Shown here one piece after another: positions 28,088-36,994 of a stretch of DNA of 64,000 nucleotides; the stretch's first letter is position 1; the number at the start of each line of letters is the position of its first letter. The notes beneath the pieces were generated by a model. The model saw only the letters and a list, made by a program, of their open reading frames with translations, did no database searches and was not told where the DNA came from. The stretch is from positions 717,611 through 781,610 of the forward strand of contig CANMAW010000002.1 in assembly GCA_947495915.1 (NCBI GenBank), written 5' to 3'. Both the position numbers and the translations under genes were made by a program. The stretch comes from Maribacter algarum (ex Lu et al. 2025) (nom. illeg.) (lineage in GTDB: Bacteria > Bacteroidota > Bacteroidia > Flavobacteriales > Flavobacteriaceae).

Positions 28088-28894
28088 ATGGTTGCAAACG
28101 CGTTTAGTATGGATCAGGTTTCGGTGGTTATTCCCACATATAACAGATTTACATATCTTCTTAATACAATACAATCAATTCAAAATCAAAGCTATCAAAA
28201 TGTTGAAATCATTGTTGTAAACGATTGTTCAACAGAGAAGTTGTATTATGAACATGATTGGGATAAACAGGGCGTAACGATTTTACATCTTGAAAAGAAT
28301 TCAAAAATGGAATTTGGCTATGCTTGTGTGGGTTATGTGAGAAATAAAGGGATTCAAATTTCTAGTGGAAAATATTTAGCCTTTTGTGATGATGATGATA
28401 TTTGGCTCCCCGATAAACTGGAACTTCAAGTAAATGCGATGAAAGCAACTGGCTGCAAAATGTCATCAACCGAAGGATATTTTGGAAACGGAGTATTTGA
28501 CTCAAGTAATAATTACCCAAAATATAATGATGGTTATTATTTTAAACAGCTAACCAAAATTTATAAAAATCATTCCAAAAGTACTATGCAAAAATTTCTT
28601 GGTAGTATTCCTTTACTGAATAGGGCACCGATATTTGAGTCTGAGCACCTACTAAGCAATGGCTTTCCTGATATTTGGGATTTTGAATTCTTAAGTGTGC
28701 ACAATTGTGTTATTGCAAGTAGTGTGGTAATCGATAAAGAAACTCTTGATACCATTGCTGGCTTTAGAAATGTAAAAACTGGTGAAGAAGATTATGATTG
28801 TTGGTTAAGAGCTTTAAAAATCACTAATAGCGTGTATGTAAAAGAACCCTGTTTTTACTATGATGGTGGTCATGGTGATGGCCAAAATTATTAA
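28088..28894 (+). CDS. Glycosyltransferase family 2
   Basis: A 268-residue GT-A enzyme with VSVVIPTYNRFTYLLNTI, VEIIVVNDCS, the acidic metal motif FCDDDDIWLPDKLEL near residue 100-113, and TGEEDYDCWLRALK as the catalytic-base region. The true start could be the second ATG at 28109, one codon before the first strand. It is the last gene of the exopolysaccharide locus, and a ~590-base non-coding stretch follows. Confidence 0.92.
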   Translation: MVANAFSMDQVSVVIPTYNRFTYLLNTIQSIQNQSYQNVEIIVVNDCSTEKLYYEHDWDKQGVTILHLEKNSKMEFGYACVGYVRNKGIQISSGKYLAFCDDDDIWLPDKLELQVNAMKATGCKMSSTEGYFGNGVFDSSNNYPKYNDGYYFKQLTKIYKNHSKSTMQKFLGSIPLLNRAPIFESEHLLSNGFPDIWDFEFLSVHNCVIASSVVIDKETLDTIAGFRNVKTGEEDYDCWLRALKITNSVYVKEPCFYYDGGHGDGQNY

Positions 28895-29251
28895 TGGGTA
28901 AAGGAGCATGATTTTAAGCAAATTGTTTGGTTGCTAACTATACTACCTTATTGATGAACCTCTTACCTTGTTCCATAAAATGGTTTAACAGCAGGTATAT
29001 CATAAGAAAGCTCAGGGTTTACTGGAAATATAGACACATGAGTTGTAAAAACTACATAATCCTTTTTTTATGAATAATGTGATTATAGAGAGATTGGTTT
29101 TAAATAATATTAAGAATTTTTAATAAGTTACCTAAGATGATGATAGTTGACCATGCCCTATAAATTATATTATTAGCGGCCGAGCAAAGAAGGTTTGAGT
29201 TGATTATGATGGAGGGTATGGTATTAATAAATCTGGTGAATTCAGGTACAT

Positions 29252-29285
29252 TTGTGGCTGGCTATCAAATTATTCCCTATTTTTG
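29252..29285 (+). promoter_or_regulatory. Putative promoter of the adhesin gene
   Basis: TTG at 29252-29254 and TATTTTTG at 29278-29285 match the Bacteroidota elements with a 23-base spacer, leaving a ~230-base leader that includes the 29374-29407 inverted repeat. Confidence 0.38.
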
Positions 29286-29373
29286 AATTAGAAATCCTGT
29301 TAAGATTTTTTTAAGCTTAAAACTTCCCAAAAGAAATCTATACCAAAATATTAGCGTTTAAAAATTGAATTTG

Positions 29374-29407
29374 TTTTATCGATGTTATTACAATATCATC
29401 GATAAAA
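29374..29407. repeat. 11-bp perfect inverted repeat in the adhesin leader
   Basis: TTTTATCGATG (29374-29384) and CATCGATAAAA (29397-29407) are perfect complements around a 12-base loop. No T-run follows on either strand. It could be a protein-binding palindrome, an mRNA hairpin in the adhesin leader, or a weak terminator of the upstream locus. Confidence 0.55.
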
Positions 29408-29524
29408 TGTATGTAAATAAGCTCTTTTTAATAATTTGCACAGCCCTCATATAAAAATGTTCCCCATTTATAGTTTGGTAAGTATATTGTGGTAAGAATA
29501 TGTATGAGTTTGAGGCGTGAGAAC

Positions 29525-32500
29525 ATGAGGATCAAGACTATAAAAATGAAAAATATATTAGCCCTATGTATTTGTATGCTAGGTACTGTTGCAATGTCAC
29601 AAACAACCGCCATACCAGATGCTAATTTTGAAGCACAGTTAATTGCCTTAGGTGTCGATACAAATGGCCAAAATGGCAATATTTTAAACACTGATGCTGA
29701 GGCAGTTATAGAGCTTGTAACTGGGAGAGATGATATTACAGATTTTAGTGGGTTACAAGCGTTTAAAAATATTAAAAGAATTGATTTAGGCAGAAACCAA
29801 TTCACAACATTACCACTTAATCAATTAGCTGTATTAGAGGAGCTTAGGTTTATAGATAATGTGGTTTTAGCAAGTTTGGATTTAACTAAAAATTTGAAAC
29901 TTAAGATTTTAGACATAAGGTCTCTTGGTGCAATAAATACTTCATTGATAATAGAACTTGACCTTTCCCAAAATGTAGAATTGGAGAGTATAAACATATT
30001 TAATTTTCAAGATTTAGAAACCATAACATTACCAGAAACCAAAAGTCTTCAAAGTTTAACTTTAGTTTCAAATTTTGATTTCTCTGCGGACATGAGTTTT
30101 TATGATAACTTGGAAGTTTTGAATCTACAAGTACCAGGGGTTAAAGTTATAAATCTTGAACTACCTAATAACAAAAACAAGTTGAAATTACTAAGGATTG
30201 TAGGTGGAAATATAAATGATTTTAGAGGTTTAGTAGATTACGTTAATCTTGAGCAAATAACACTGCAGGGGCCAACTGAATTTATCGACTTCCCAATAAC
30301 ACCAACTCTAAAATCAATTATTATTGAGCCACATTTGTTTACTACCCCTTTATCCTTTGATGGCTTGCCTCAATTAGAGTATTTGCATATTAGAAGTACT
30401 CCATTAACCTTACCTCTTGATATAGATATTCGATCTAATTCCGAATTAAAAACTTTGATACTTAGTCAAAACAACATGGTGAATCTCAATTTAGAAGGGA
30501 ATCCGAAGATTGTATCCTTGCAAGTACATGAAAATAACATGGAGACTATAGATCTAACAAAAAACCCTAATCTCGAGAATCTTAACATTAAAAGAAATTT
30601 ATTGCGAAATATTGATTTAAGAAACAATACAAAACTTATTAATCTTGCTTTGAATGAGAATAGATTAACAAGCCTTGATTTAACCAACAATTCAAAATTG
30701 GTGAATGTTGATATTTCAAAAAATTTACTAACTGGAGCGGGGCCTGATCTAAGTCAGAATATAGATATTGTAAGATTTGACATATCTAACAATAAAATCT
30801 CAACCATTGACATCACCCAAAACCTAAAATTGGTTTATACCAACCTTTCATTTAATAAGCTTTCCGGGAATGATATTTTACAACAAATAGTGCAAAACTA
30901 CCAGGCCGCTGGCAAATCTTTGGGTGCAGAAACGTATTTATTAAATGACAACTTATTGTCAAATGAAATGCCAGATTTTACGGCATTGGTTAATGGGGCT
31001 ACAAAGAATTTTAGCTTAAGTATTCATAACAATAATTTTCATTTTGGAGATTTAGAAGCTAGACATCAACAATATGTCAATTATACAAATACAGCCAACG
31101 GTGACGGGCCAATTTTTAAAAATTACTCCTATGCTGGCCAATCAAAAGTTAATGTAAGAGAGGTAATTACTACCACCGCTGGCGAACCTATTACCTTAGC
31201 TACCGTTGTACGAGGTTCTCAAAATCATTACAAATGGTTTAAAGATGGTGTTGAAATTGCCGGGGCAGCCGATGCACCTGAATACACCATACCAGCACCT
31301 GAAGCTTGTGAATCAGGTGTATATTATGCAGAAATAACTAGTGATTTAATGCCATTCGAAGATGCTAATGGCCCAGGTGCTAATGGAAAGAATTTATTGC
31401 TTCAACGAAATGACATTGTATTAGGAGCCAATGGGGCGCCAACCTGTGCGATTTTAGTAAACCCTCTAAATAAAGCTATTGATATACCTATCAATACTGG
31501 TATAGAATGGGAGAGTGAATCGGGAGCTTGCGGTTATTTATTATCTGTCGGTACAACTGCGGGTGCAACCGATATTTTAGATGCAGAAGATGTGGGTAAT
31601 GTAAGTGGTTACAATTTTGAAAATAACTTACCTTCTAATGCCGAGATTTTTGTAACCATCACACCTTACTTTGAAAACGGACCATTAACTGGTTGTCGCG
31701 AAGAATCATTTTTTACAAACGCTGAGTCAACAGTGCCAGAATGTTCTATTTTAACCCAACCTTTAAACGGTAGTGTTGGGGTTAATCCTCAAACGAATAT
31801 CAACTGGTCTGTAGCGAGTGGGGCAGAGGGGTACCGCCTAAAAATAGGAACAACTTCAGGAGGTAGTGATTTGGCCAACGTAAATATTGAAGACGGACTT
31901 ACTACCTATGACCCGCCTGTTGATTTTCAATTAAACGCTGAAGTATTTGTGACCATTACACCTTTTAACGCTGAAGGAGACGCTATTGGCTGTGCAGAAG
32001 GCAGTTTTTTTGTGTCAGAAGCCGATCAAATACCACCTTGTACTAATATGACGCGACCCGTTAACGGAGAGATAGATGTTAATACGAACACTATCATTCG
32101 TTGGAACCGTGTGGGTAATGCCAATGGATACGTTTTAAATATCGGACGAACGGAATTTGGTACCGATATACTTTCTCGCGACGTGGGTTCAGAGATAGAA
32201 TTTCAATTGGATGATAACTTACCCCCATCAACGACCATATTTGTTACGATAATACCTTACAATACGCAGGGAAATGCTACAGCTTGTGTCTCAGATAGTT
32301 TCACGACCGCTGATATCGTGCCTATTCCAGAATGTACTTCATTAATAACACCTGAAAACGGAGAACGTGATGTTGATCCTTCTATTAATTTAGCATGGAA
32401 TGCTGCGGAATATGCAGAGGGATATCGCCTGGTGGTCGGTACAACCCCTGAAGGTGATGAGTTCTTTTCTCAAGATGTTGGTTTAACTACCTTCTATAAT

Positions 32501-34690
32501 TTTCCGGAAGATTTACCAGAAGGGAGCCCAATTTATGTAACGGTTACCCCTTATAATGAAACTGGTGACGCTATAGGTTGTGAACGAGAAAGTTTTGTGA
32601 CCAATGTACCTAAAAGGCCAGACTGTACGGTATTAGTATTGCCTAATGATGGTGAAACTGAAGTTGAGGTAAATACCAATATCGCTTGGAATGCAATTTC
32701 AACCGCAGACGGTTACAAATTGAAACTTGGTACTTCTCAAGGTGGTGATGATATATTTTCTGATGATGTTGGGGCAACTACATTTTTTGATCTACCTGAA
32801 AACCTGCCACTTGGTACAACTGTGTATGCAACTGTTACCCCTTATAATGAATTAGGAGATGCCGCTGATTGTAACTCGCAAAGTTTTAGTACACGAACTG
32901 ACGAAGTTGTTTTACCGACATGTACGCAATTAGTTATGCCAGAAGCGAATGCAGAAGCCGTACCAGTTTCAACTAATTTTGCATGGCAAGTTGTTGAAAA
33001 TGCAACCGGTTATACCGTCAGAATTGGTAGTAGTGCTGGGGGTAATGATATTTACTCACAAGATGTCGGAGCGAGTAATGCCATTGCAATACCGGAAGAC
33101 TTGCCAGGAGATGCAACTATTTATGTACAAGTAATTCCATATAATGAATTAGGCGATGCTGAAGGTTGCGTTGAAGAGCGTTTTATAACTGCCTCGGGGT
33201 CTTCAATACCTACTTGTGGTGAGCTAGTTATGCCTGTAAATGGTAGCGAAGAGGTAAGTATGTCTACCAATTTTTCATGGTCTGCAATTGACAATGCTGA
33301 TGGTTATATTTTAAGAATTGGTACACAGGTTGATGATACAGATATTTTACTTGAAGATGTTGGCTTATCTAATTTTTACGATTTTGAAGAAGATTTGCCA
33401 CCAAATACGATGATTTTTGTCTCTATAATACCATATAACGAAAATGGAGAAGCAACCTCTTGTACGGCATACTCATTTACAACGGCTGCCGTACCTACTG
33501 CACCATCATGTACTTCATTAATATTACCTCAAAATGAATCCTTAAATGTAAGCACGTTTACGAATGTCGCTTGGAATTTAGTTGATAATGCAGAAGGATA
33601 TGTATTAAGCATAGGGAGTACAGAAGGTGGGAGTGAATTTTTTGAAGGCGATGTTGGAAATTCAACCTGGTACGATTTAGCGGAAGAGTTACCTTATAAT
33701 ACTAAAGTTTATGTAAGTATTACACCCTATAATGATTTGGGTAGACCTGAAGCCTGCGAGGTGCAAACGTTTACCACAGCAATGGAACCTACGGTACCTT
33801 CCTGTTCAATTTTAATCGCCCCAGTAGATGGTGCGCGTTCAGTAGATCCTCAATCTACAATCAGATGGAGTGCGGTTTCTGATGCTGATGGCTATCGATT
33901 ATCATTAGGAACTACCGTTGGAGGAACTGACTTACTTGATGATCAAGATTTGGGGCTTATCACAGAGTTTTTCTTAAATGGAGGACTCCCAAAGGCTACA
34001 CAAATATTTGTAAAAATAGTACCTTATAATTCAAGTGGTTCAAATTTAGATTGCATTCCACAATCCTTTACAACTTCTTTTGCCAGCCAAGATATTGTTC
34101 CATTTTGTACATCGATATACGAACCAATCGACGGGCAGTCTAATATTCAACAAAATGCGAAAATTAGCTGGAATGAGGTGTCAAATGCAGATGGGTACTT
34201 AATATCTTTAGGTACACAACCTGGAACCTATGATTTGGTTGAAGCTTTTGATGTAGGGTCGAATACAAGCTATGATGCAGAAGATTTACCCATTGGAGCC
34301 TTAATTTATGTGACTGTAAAACCATATAATGAAATTGGTAGTCCAGAGGGATGTCCAGAAACGAAATTCATTACCACATTTGTAGATGATTCTTCAGATA
34401 AAACGCTCTTCGGTTTCTCACCAAATGCTGACGGTATCAATGATTTTTGGGTAATTGATGGCATTGAGAATTATCCTGACAATGAGGTTACGATATATAA
34501 TCGTTGGGGTGATGCCATATATCAAACCGAGGGATATGATAATTTTAAAAATGTATTTGACGGTACCACAAACAAAAAGACAAGCGTAGGTGGAGGAAAA
34601 CTACCAGAAGGAACATACTTCTTCAATATTAGTATTAATGGTGCGCATAATCTTGATAAAACCAAAGGTTATTTAGTCATCAAGCGATAG
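29525..34690 (+). CDS. Large T9SS adhesin: leucine-rich repeats, ten fibronectin-like repeats, type B sorting domain
   Basis: A surface protein of 1721 residues from the ATG at 29525; the ATG at 29546 is an alternative that gives a tighter signal peptide (MKNILALCICMLGTVAMSQ). In order: signal peptide; a bacterial leucine-rich-repeat domain (about residues 30-520) with units such as NLENLNIKRNLLRNIDLRNN; a linker with an Ig-like segment (YKWFKDGVEIAG); ten repeats of ~97 residues, each opening with P-x-C and containing GY-x-L-x-x-G-T and (V/A)-T-x-x-P-Y-N; and a C-terminal gliding-type domain (FGFSPNADGINDFW, IYNRWGDAIYQ) serving as the type IX type B signal. A PorP/SprF gene follows after 8 bases. 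A role in adhesion or gliding is likely. Confidence 0.93.
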   Translation: MRIKTIKMKNILALCICMLGTVAMSQTTAIPDANFEAQLIALGVDTNGQNGNILNTDAEAVIELVTGRDDITDFSGLQAFKNIKRIDLGRNQFTTLPLNQLAVLEELRFIDNVVLASLDLTKNLKLKILDIRSLGAINTSLIIELDLSQNVELESINIFNFQDLETITLPETKSLQSLTLVSNFDFSADMSFYDNLEVLNLQVPGVKVINLELPNNKNKLKLLRIVGGNINDFRGLVDYVNLEQITLQGPTEFIDFPITPTLKSIIIEPHLFTTPLSFDGLPQLEYLHIRSTPLTLPLDIDIRSNSELKTLILSQNNMVNLNLEGNPKIVSLQVHENNMETIDLTKNPNLENLNIKRNLLRNIDLRNNTKLINLALNENRLTSLDLTNNSKLVNVDISKNLLTGAGPDLSQNIDIVRFDISNNKISTIDITQNLKLVYTNLSFNKLSGNDILQQIVQNYQAAGKSLGAETYLLNDNLLSNEMPDFTALVNGATKNFSLSIHNNNFHFGDLEARHQQYVNYTNTANGDGPIFKNYSYAGQSKVNVREVITTTAGEPITLATVVRGSQNHYKWFKDGVEIAGAADAPEYTIPAPEACESGVYYAEITSDLMPFEDANGPGANGKNLLLQRNDIVLGANGAPTCAILVNPLNKAIDIPINTGIEWESESGACGYLLSVGTTAGATDILDAEDVGNVSGYNFENNLPSNAEIFVTITPYFENGPLTGCREESFFTNAESTVPECSILTQPLNGSVGVNPQTNINWSVASGAEGYRLKIGTTSGGSDLANVNIEDGLTTYDPPVDFQLNAEVFVTITPFNAEGDAIGCAEGSFFVSEADQIPPCTNMTRPVNGEIDVNTNTIIRWNRVGNANGYVLNIGRTEFGTDILSRDVGSEIEFQLDDNLPPSTTIFVTIIPYNTQGNATACVSDSFTTADIVPIPECTSLITPENGERDVDPSINLAWNAAEYAEGYRLVVGTTPEGDEFFSQDVGLTTFYNFPEDLPEGSPIYVTVTPYNETGDAIGCERESFVTNVPKRPDCTVLVLPNDGETEVEVNTNIAWNAISTADGYKLKLGTSQGGDDIFSDDVGATTFFDLPENLPLGTTVYATVTPYNELGDAADCNSQSFSTRTDEVVLPTCTQLVMPEANAEAVPVSTNFAWQVVENATGYTVRIGSSAGGNDIYSQDVGASNAIAIPEDLPGDATIYVQVIPYNELGDAEGCVEERFITASGSSIPTCGELVMPVNGSEEVSMSTNFSWSAIDNADGYILRIGTQVDDTDILLEDVGLSNFYDFEEDLPPNTMIFVSIIPYNENGEATSCTAYSFTTAAVPTAPSCTSLILPQNESLNVSTFTNVAWNLVDNAEGYVLSIGSTEGGSEFFEGDVGNSTWYDLAEELPYNTKVYVSITPYNDLGRPEACEVQTFTTAMEPTVPSCSILIAPVDGARSVDPQSTIRWSAVSDADGYRLSLGTTVGGTDLLDDQDLGLITEFFLNGGLPKATQIFVKIVPYNSSGSNLDCIPQSFTTSFASQDIVPFCTSIYEPIDGQSNIQQNAKISWNEVSNADGYLISLGTQPGTYDLVEAFDVGSNTSYDAEDLPIGALIYVTVKPYNEIGSPEGCPETKFITTFVDDSSDKTLFGFSPNADGINDFWVIDGIENYPDNEVTIYNRWGDAIYQTEGYDNFKNVFDGTTNKKTSVGGGKLPEGTYFFNISINGAHNLDKTKGYLVIKR
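31435..34383 (+). repeat. Ten tandem ~294-base coding repeats within the adhesin
   Basis: Repeat openings are visible near 31435, 31731, 32029, 32323 and 32617 and continue to ~34383. Each encodes P-x-C at the start, a W near position 22, the A-(D/E)-G-Y segment and a second Cys near the end before F-x-T. The DNA copies have diverged although the protein pattern is kept, so they are old repeats rather than a recent expansion. Confidence 0.88.
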
Positions 34691-34698
34691 ATAGGTAA

Positions 34699-35634
34699 AT
34701 GATAGAAAATAGATTTAAAAGCGTTTACAAAGGCTTGTTGTACTTTTCACTTTTAGTTTCAGGTGTGCAAGTATGGGCGCAACAAACACCAGTTTTTTCT
34801 GAATATAATTACAATCCTTTTATAATAAATTCGGCATACGCGGGGCTTTCAAATACGGCTGAGATAACATTGGCAACCAATGGTTTACTGAATTCGTTAG
34901 AAGGTAGTCCTGAGAATTTAAATTTAAGTTTTCATACCCCAATTGGCTCCAATCAAACTGGGGTAGGAGCTGGGTTAATTCGCGATAAAATTGGCGTAAC
35001 TACATCAACAAGTGCGTTTGCGGCATATTCATATAAGATATTTTTCGATTTTAAAGAAAATAGACCGTATTGGCAGGTTTACCAAGAACCTTCACTCTCC
35101 TTCGGAATTACTGCGGGAGTGCAGAAATATGAAAATAATTTATTAGAACTTGGTATTACGAATGATCCTACATTTATGAGAAATATTAATACAACAATAC
35201 CAACTGTTGGTATTGGTGTTTTGTTTAATAAATCGAATTTTTATGCTGGTTTATCTACACCTAATGTTTTAGGAACACGTTTCGCTACAGATGATACGGT
35301 AGAATTACAAAGTCCGTTTTACGGTTTCTTTGGGTATCGTTTTTTCTCTAGTCGCTACGAAAACTTTATGCTCAAACCGAGTATACTTACCAGGTATGAA
35401 AAGGGGGCGCCACTGCAGGCCGATCTTAATATGTCTTTGAGTTATCGCAATCAATTTGAAATAGGAATTGGGTATCGAACAAATGCTTCGGTAAACCTTC
35501 TTGCTGGTGTTTATTTGTTTGAAAGTCTTCGATTAATTTATCATTACAACGTGGCTCCTGAACGTTTAGCCTTTGGAAACACTCACGGGCTCATCTTAAG
35601 TTTTCGATTCAATAGAGGCTTTGCTATTGACTAA
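34699..35634 (+). CDS. PorP/SprF family outer-membrane protein
   Basis: A 311-residue beta-barrel protein with a signal peptide ending near VQVWAQQ. The opening PVFSEYNYNPFIINSAYAG is the hallmark of the family, which includes SprF and PorP, the membrane partners needed for secretion or surface attachment of T9SS type B substrates. It ends in an alternating strand with aromatic residues (LILSFRFNRGFAID). The gene follows the adhesin by 8 bases, the usual adhesin-SprF pairing, and is ended by the terminator at 35684-35720. Confidence 0.95.
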   Translation: MIENRFKSVYKGLLYFSLLVSGVQVWAQQTPVFSEYNYNPFIINSAYAGLSNTAEITLATNGLLNSLEGSPENLNLSFHTPIGSNQTGVGAGLIRDKIGVTTSTSAFAAYSYKIFFDFKENRPYWQVYQEPSLSFGITAGVQKYENNLLELGITNDPTFMRNINTTIPTVGIGVLFNKSNFYAGLSTPNVLGTRFATDDTVELQSPFYGFFGYRFFSSRYENFMLKPSILTRYEKGAPLQADLNMSLSYRNQFEIGIGYRTNASVNLLAGVYLFESLRLIYHYNVAPERLAFGNTHGLILSFRFNRGFAID

Positions 35635-35683
35635 TTACGTTGTTCGAATAACTTAGACTGTAACTTACAGTTTAGAAAGCATA

Positions 35684-35720
35684 AAAAAACCTCTTCATAA
35701 ATGTAATGAAGAGGTTTTTT
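35684..35720. terminator. Bidirectional Rho-independent terminator
   Basis: AAAAAACCTCTTCA (35684-35697) and TGAAGAGGTTTTTT (35707-35720) form a perfect 14-bp stem with a 9-base loop, with T-runs in both directions. It ends the adhesin/PorP unit on the plus strand and the tRNA-Lys on the minus strand, whose 3' end is two bases away. Confidence 0.93.
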
Positions 35721-35721
35721 G

Positions 35722-35794
35722 TGACCGGGCTGGGGCTCGAACCCAGGACCCTCTCCTTAAAAGGGAGATGCTCTACCAACTGAGCTACCAGGTC
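35722..35794 (-). tRNA. tRNA-Lys (anticodon UUU)
   Basis: The minus strand folds into a full cloverleaf: acceptor GACCTGG/CCCGGTC, D-arm GCTC..GAGC, anticodon stem TCTCC/GGAGA with loop CTTTTAA (anticodon TTT), T-arm CTGGG TTCGAGC CCCAG, and discriminator A. The acceptor stem has a U-C mismatch at pair 5:68. The CCA end is not encoded. Confidence 0.96.
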
Positions 35795-35829
35795 AAAATT
35801 TCAACACAAACTTTCTCCGTTTGCGGGTG

Positions 35830-35859
35830 CAAATATAAGGGCATTAATTTATTTTACAA
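35830..35859 (-). promoter_or_regulatory. Promoter of tRNA-Lys
   Basis: On the minus strand, TTG (complement of 35857-35859) and TATATTTG (complement of 35830-35837) lie 19 bases apart, a perfect match to both consensus elements. GCACCCG follows the -7 element, like the GCAGCC at the rRNA promoters. Confidence 0.72.
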
Positions 35860-35933
35860 GCAGTTTTTAAGAGAATTTTAAAATTCTTTTTGAAATCAAT
35901 TATAATTAACTGATTTTTACAAAAATACGAAAT

Positions 35934-36449
35934 ATGAAAATTGTTCTTTTAGGATATATGGGAAGTGGAAAATCAACAATTGGTAAAATTTTGGCCGCTA
36001 ATCTTCAATTAAACTTCTTAGATCTTGATACTTATATTGAAGCTGCTGAAAACAAGCCTATTAAGGCTATTTTTGAAGCTCATGGTGAAATTTATTTTCG
36101 TAAAAAAGAAGCGGCGTGTCTTCGTGAAATTTTACAATTGGAAGATAATTTTGTGCTATCAATAGGTGGGGGAACACCCTGTTATGCTAATAATATGCAA
36201 GCTATTGTTGAACAAACAGAAAATTCATTTTATTTAAAAAATTCTATTACTGAACTGGTAAAAAGACTTTCTTCAGAGAGAAGTGAAAGACCTTTGGTGC
36301 AAAATATAACTGATGATGAAATGCCTGAGTTCATCGGTAAGCATTTGTTTGAAAGAAGTTATTTCTATTCACAAGCTTCTCACAAGGTAATCGGTGATGA
36401 AAAATCTCCTGAAGAAGTAATGCTAGAAATAAAAGAATTACTCCGCTAG
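35934..36449 (+). CDS. aroK: Shikimate kinase
   Basis: Phosphorylates shikimate at the 3-hydroxyl with ATP in the chorismate pathway. The 171-residue protein has Walker A GYMGSGKST at 7-15, the shikimate-binding DLDTYIE with the following FEAHGEIYFRKKEAACL, the GGGTPCY motif and the lid region SSERSERPL. Length is normal. Its 3' end overlaps the convergent phosphoribosyltransferase gene by 12 bases. No other aro genes are in the window. Confidence 0.95.
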   Translation: MKIVLLGYMGSGKSTIGKILAANLQLNFLDLDTYIEAAENKPIKAIFEAHGEIYFRKKEAACLREILQLEDNFVLSIGGGTPCYANNMQAIVEQTENSFYLKNSITELVKRLSSERSERPLVQNITDDEMPEFIGKHLFERSYFYSQASHKVIGDEKSPEEVMLEIKELLR

Positions 36450-36938
36450 GTAAACAGAATCGTTTTTAGTTTTAAATTCAACCTGTACATGTTCTTGCAA
36501 TGAAGTAGACAATGAAATACCCTTATAATCTGCTTTTACCGGATACTTCTTATGATTACGATTTACCAAAACAGCCGTTTTTAATTGCTTTAAAGGGGTT
36601 TTTAAAAAATGGTGTACGCCATAAATTAAGGTAGTACCCGAGTTTAAAACGTCATCAACGAGCACCACGGACTTATTTCGATATTCATTTTCGGCAATCG
36701 ATGTTGTTACGCCACTTTTAAGCGGGTTACTTTTATCCATAATAACGGTGCATAAAGTAATTTCTGCCTCGGTAATATCTTGTAAAACTTTTTGAATTTT
36801 TTTTGCAAAATTTAATCCGCCACCGTCAATACCAGCAACCACGATTTCCTTAGCGGTAACATTAGCTTCAAAAATTTGATAGGCTATTCGACGAATTTTA
36901 TGTTGAATTTGATCGTGAGATAATATTTTATTCGGCAT
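36438..36938 (-). CDS. Phosphoribosyltransferase (PyrR/Hpt-like)
   Basis: A 166-residue type I phosphoribosyltransferase. The PRPP-binding motif VVLVDDVLNSGTT (Asp-Asp pair) is intact, and VVAGIDGGGLNFAKKIQ provides the earlier loop. The family includes PyrR regulators and purine salvage enzymes; Bacteroidota copies like this are usually annotated only by domain. The base specificity cannot be decided. It lies downstream of the S4-domain gene in the same direction, with a -7 match in between. Confidence 0.85.
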   Translation of the reverse strand: MPNKILSHDQIQHKIRRIAYQIFEANVTAKEIVVAGIDGGGLNFAKKIQKVLQDITEAEITLCTVIMDKSNPLKSGVTTSIAENEYRNKSVVLVDDVLNSGTTLIYGVHHFLKTPLKQLKTAVLVNRNHKKYPVKADYKGISLSTSLQEHVQVEFKTKNDSVYLAE

Positions 36939-36958
36939 AATACTACTTAATTACATTT

Positions 36959-36966
36959 CAAAGATA
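36959..36966 (-). promoter_or_regulatory. -7 element for the phosphoribosyltransferase gene
   Basis: The complement of CAAAGATA is TATCTTTG, 20 bases before the start codon. No TTG at -33. Confidence 0.4.
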
Positions 36967-36994
36967 AAGAATCTCTGTTTTAAAACCTTCAGCC

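Larger units (their letters stand above)
28895..29524. other. Non-coding stretch between the exopolysaccharide locus and the adhesin
   Basis: I see no credible gene on either strand. It contains a two-part promoter match at 29252-29285 and an 11-bp inverted repeat at 29374-29407, both upstream of the adhesin gene. No classical T-tailed terminator is visible after the last glycosyltransferase. Confidence 0.55.

Noticed and set aside
28895..29488. A possible decayed gene in the gap after the last glycosyltransferase
   Set aside because: Frames on both strands are broken by stops every few dozen bases and no protein motif is seen.
31435..34383. Tandem repeats as a CRISPR array
   Set aside because: The ~294-base units are in frame, coding and diverged; no short exact repeats with spacers are present anywhere in the window.
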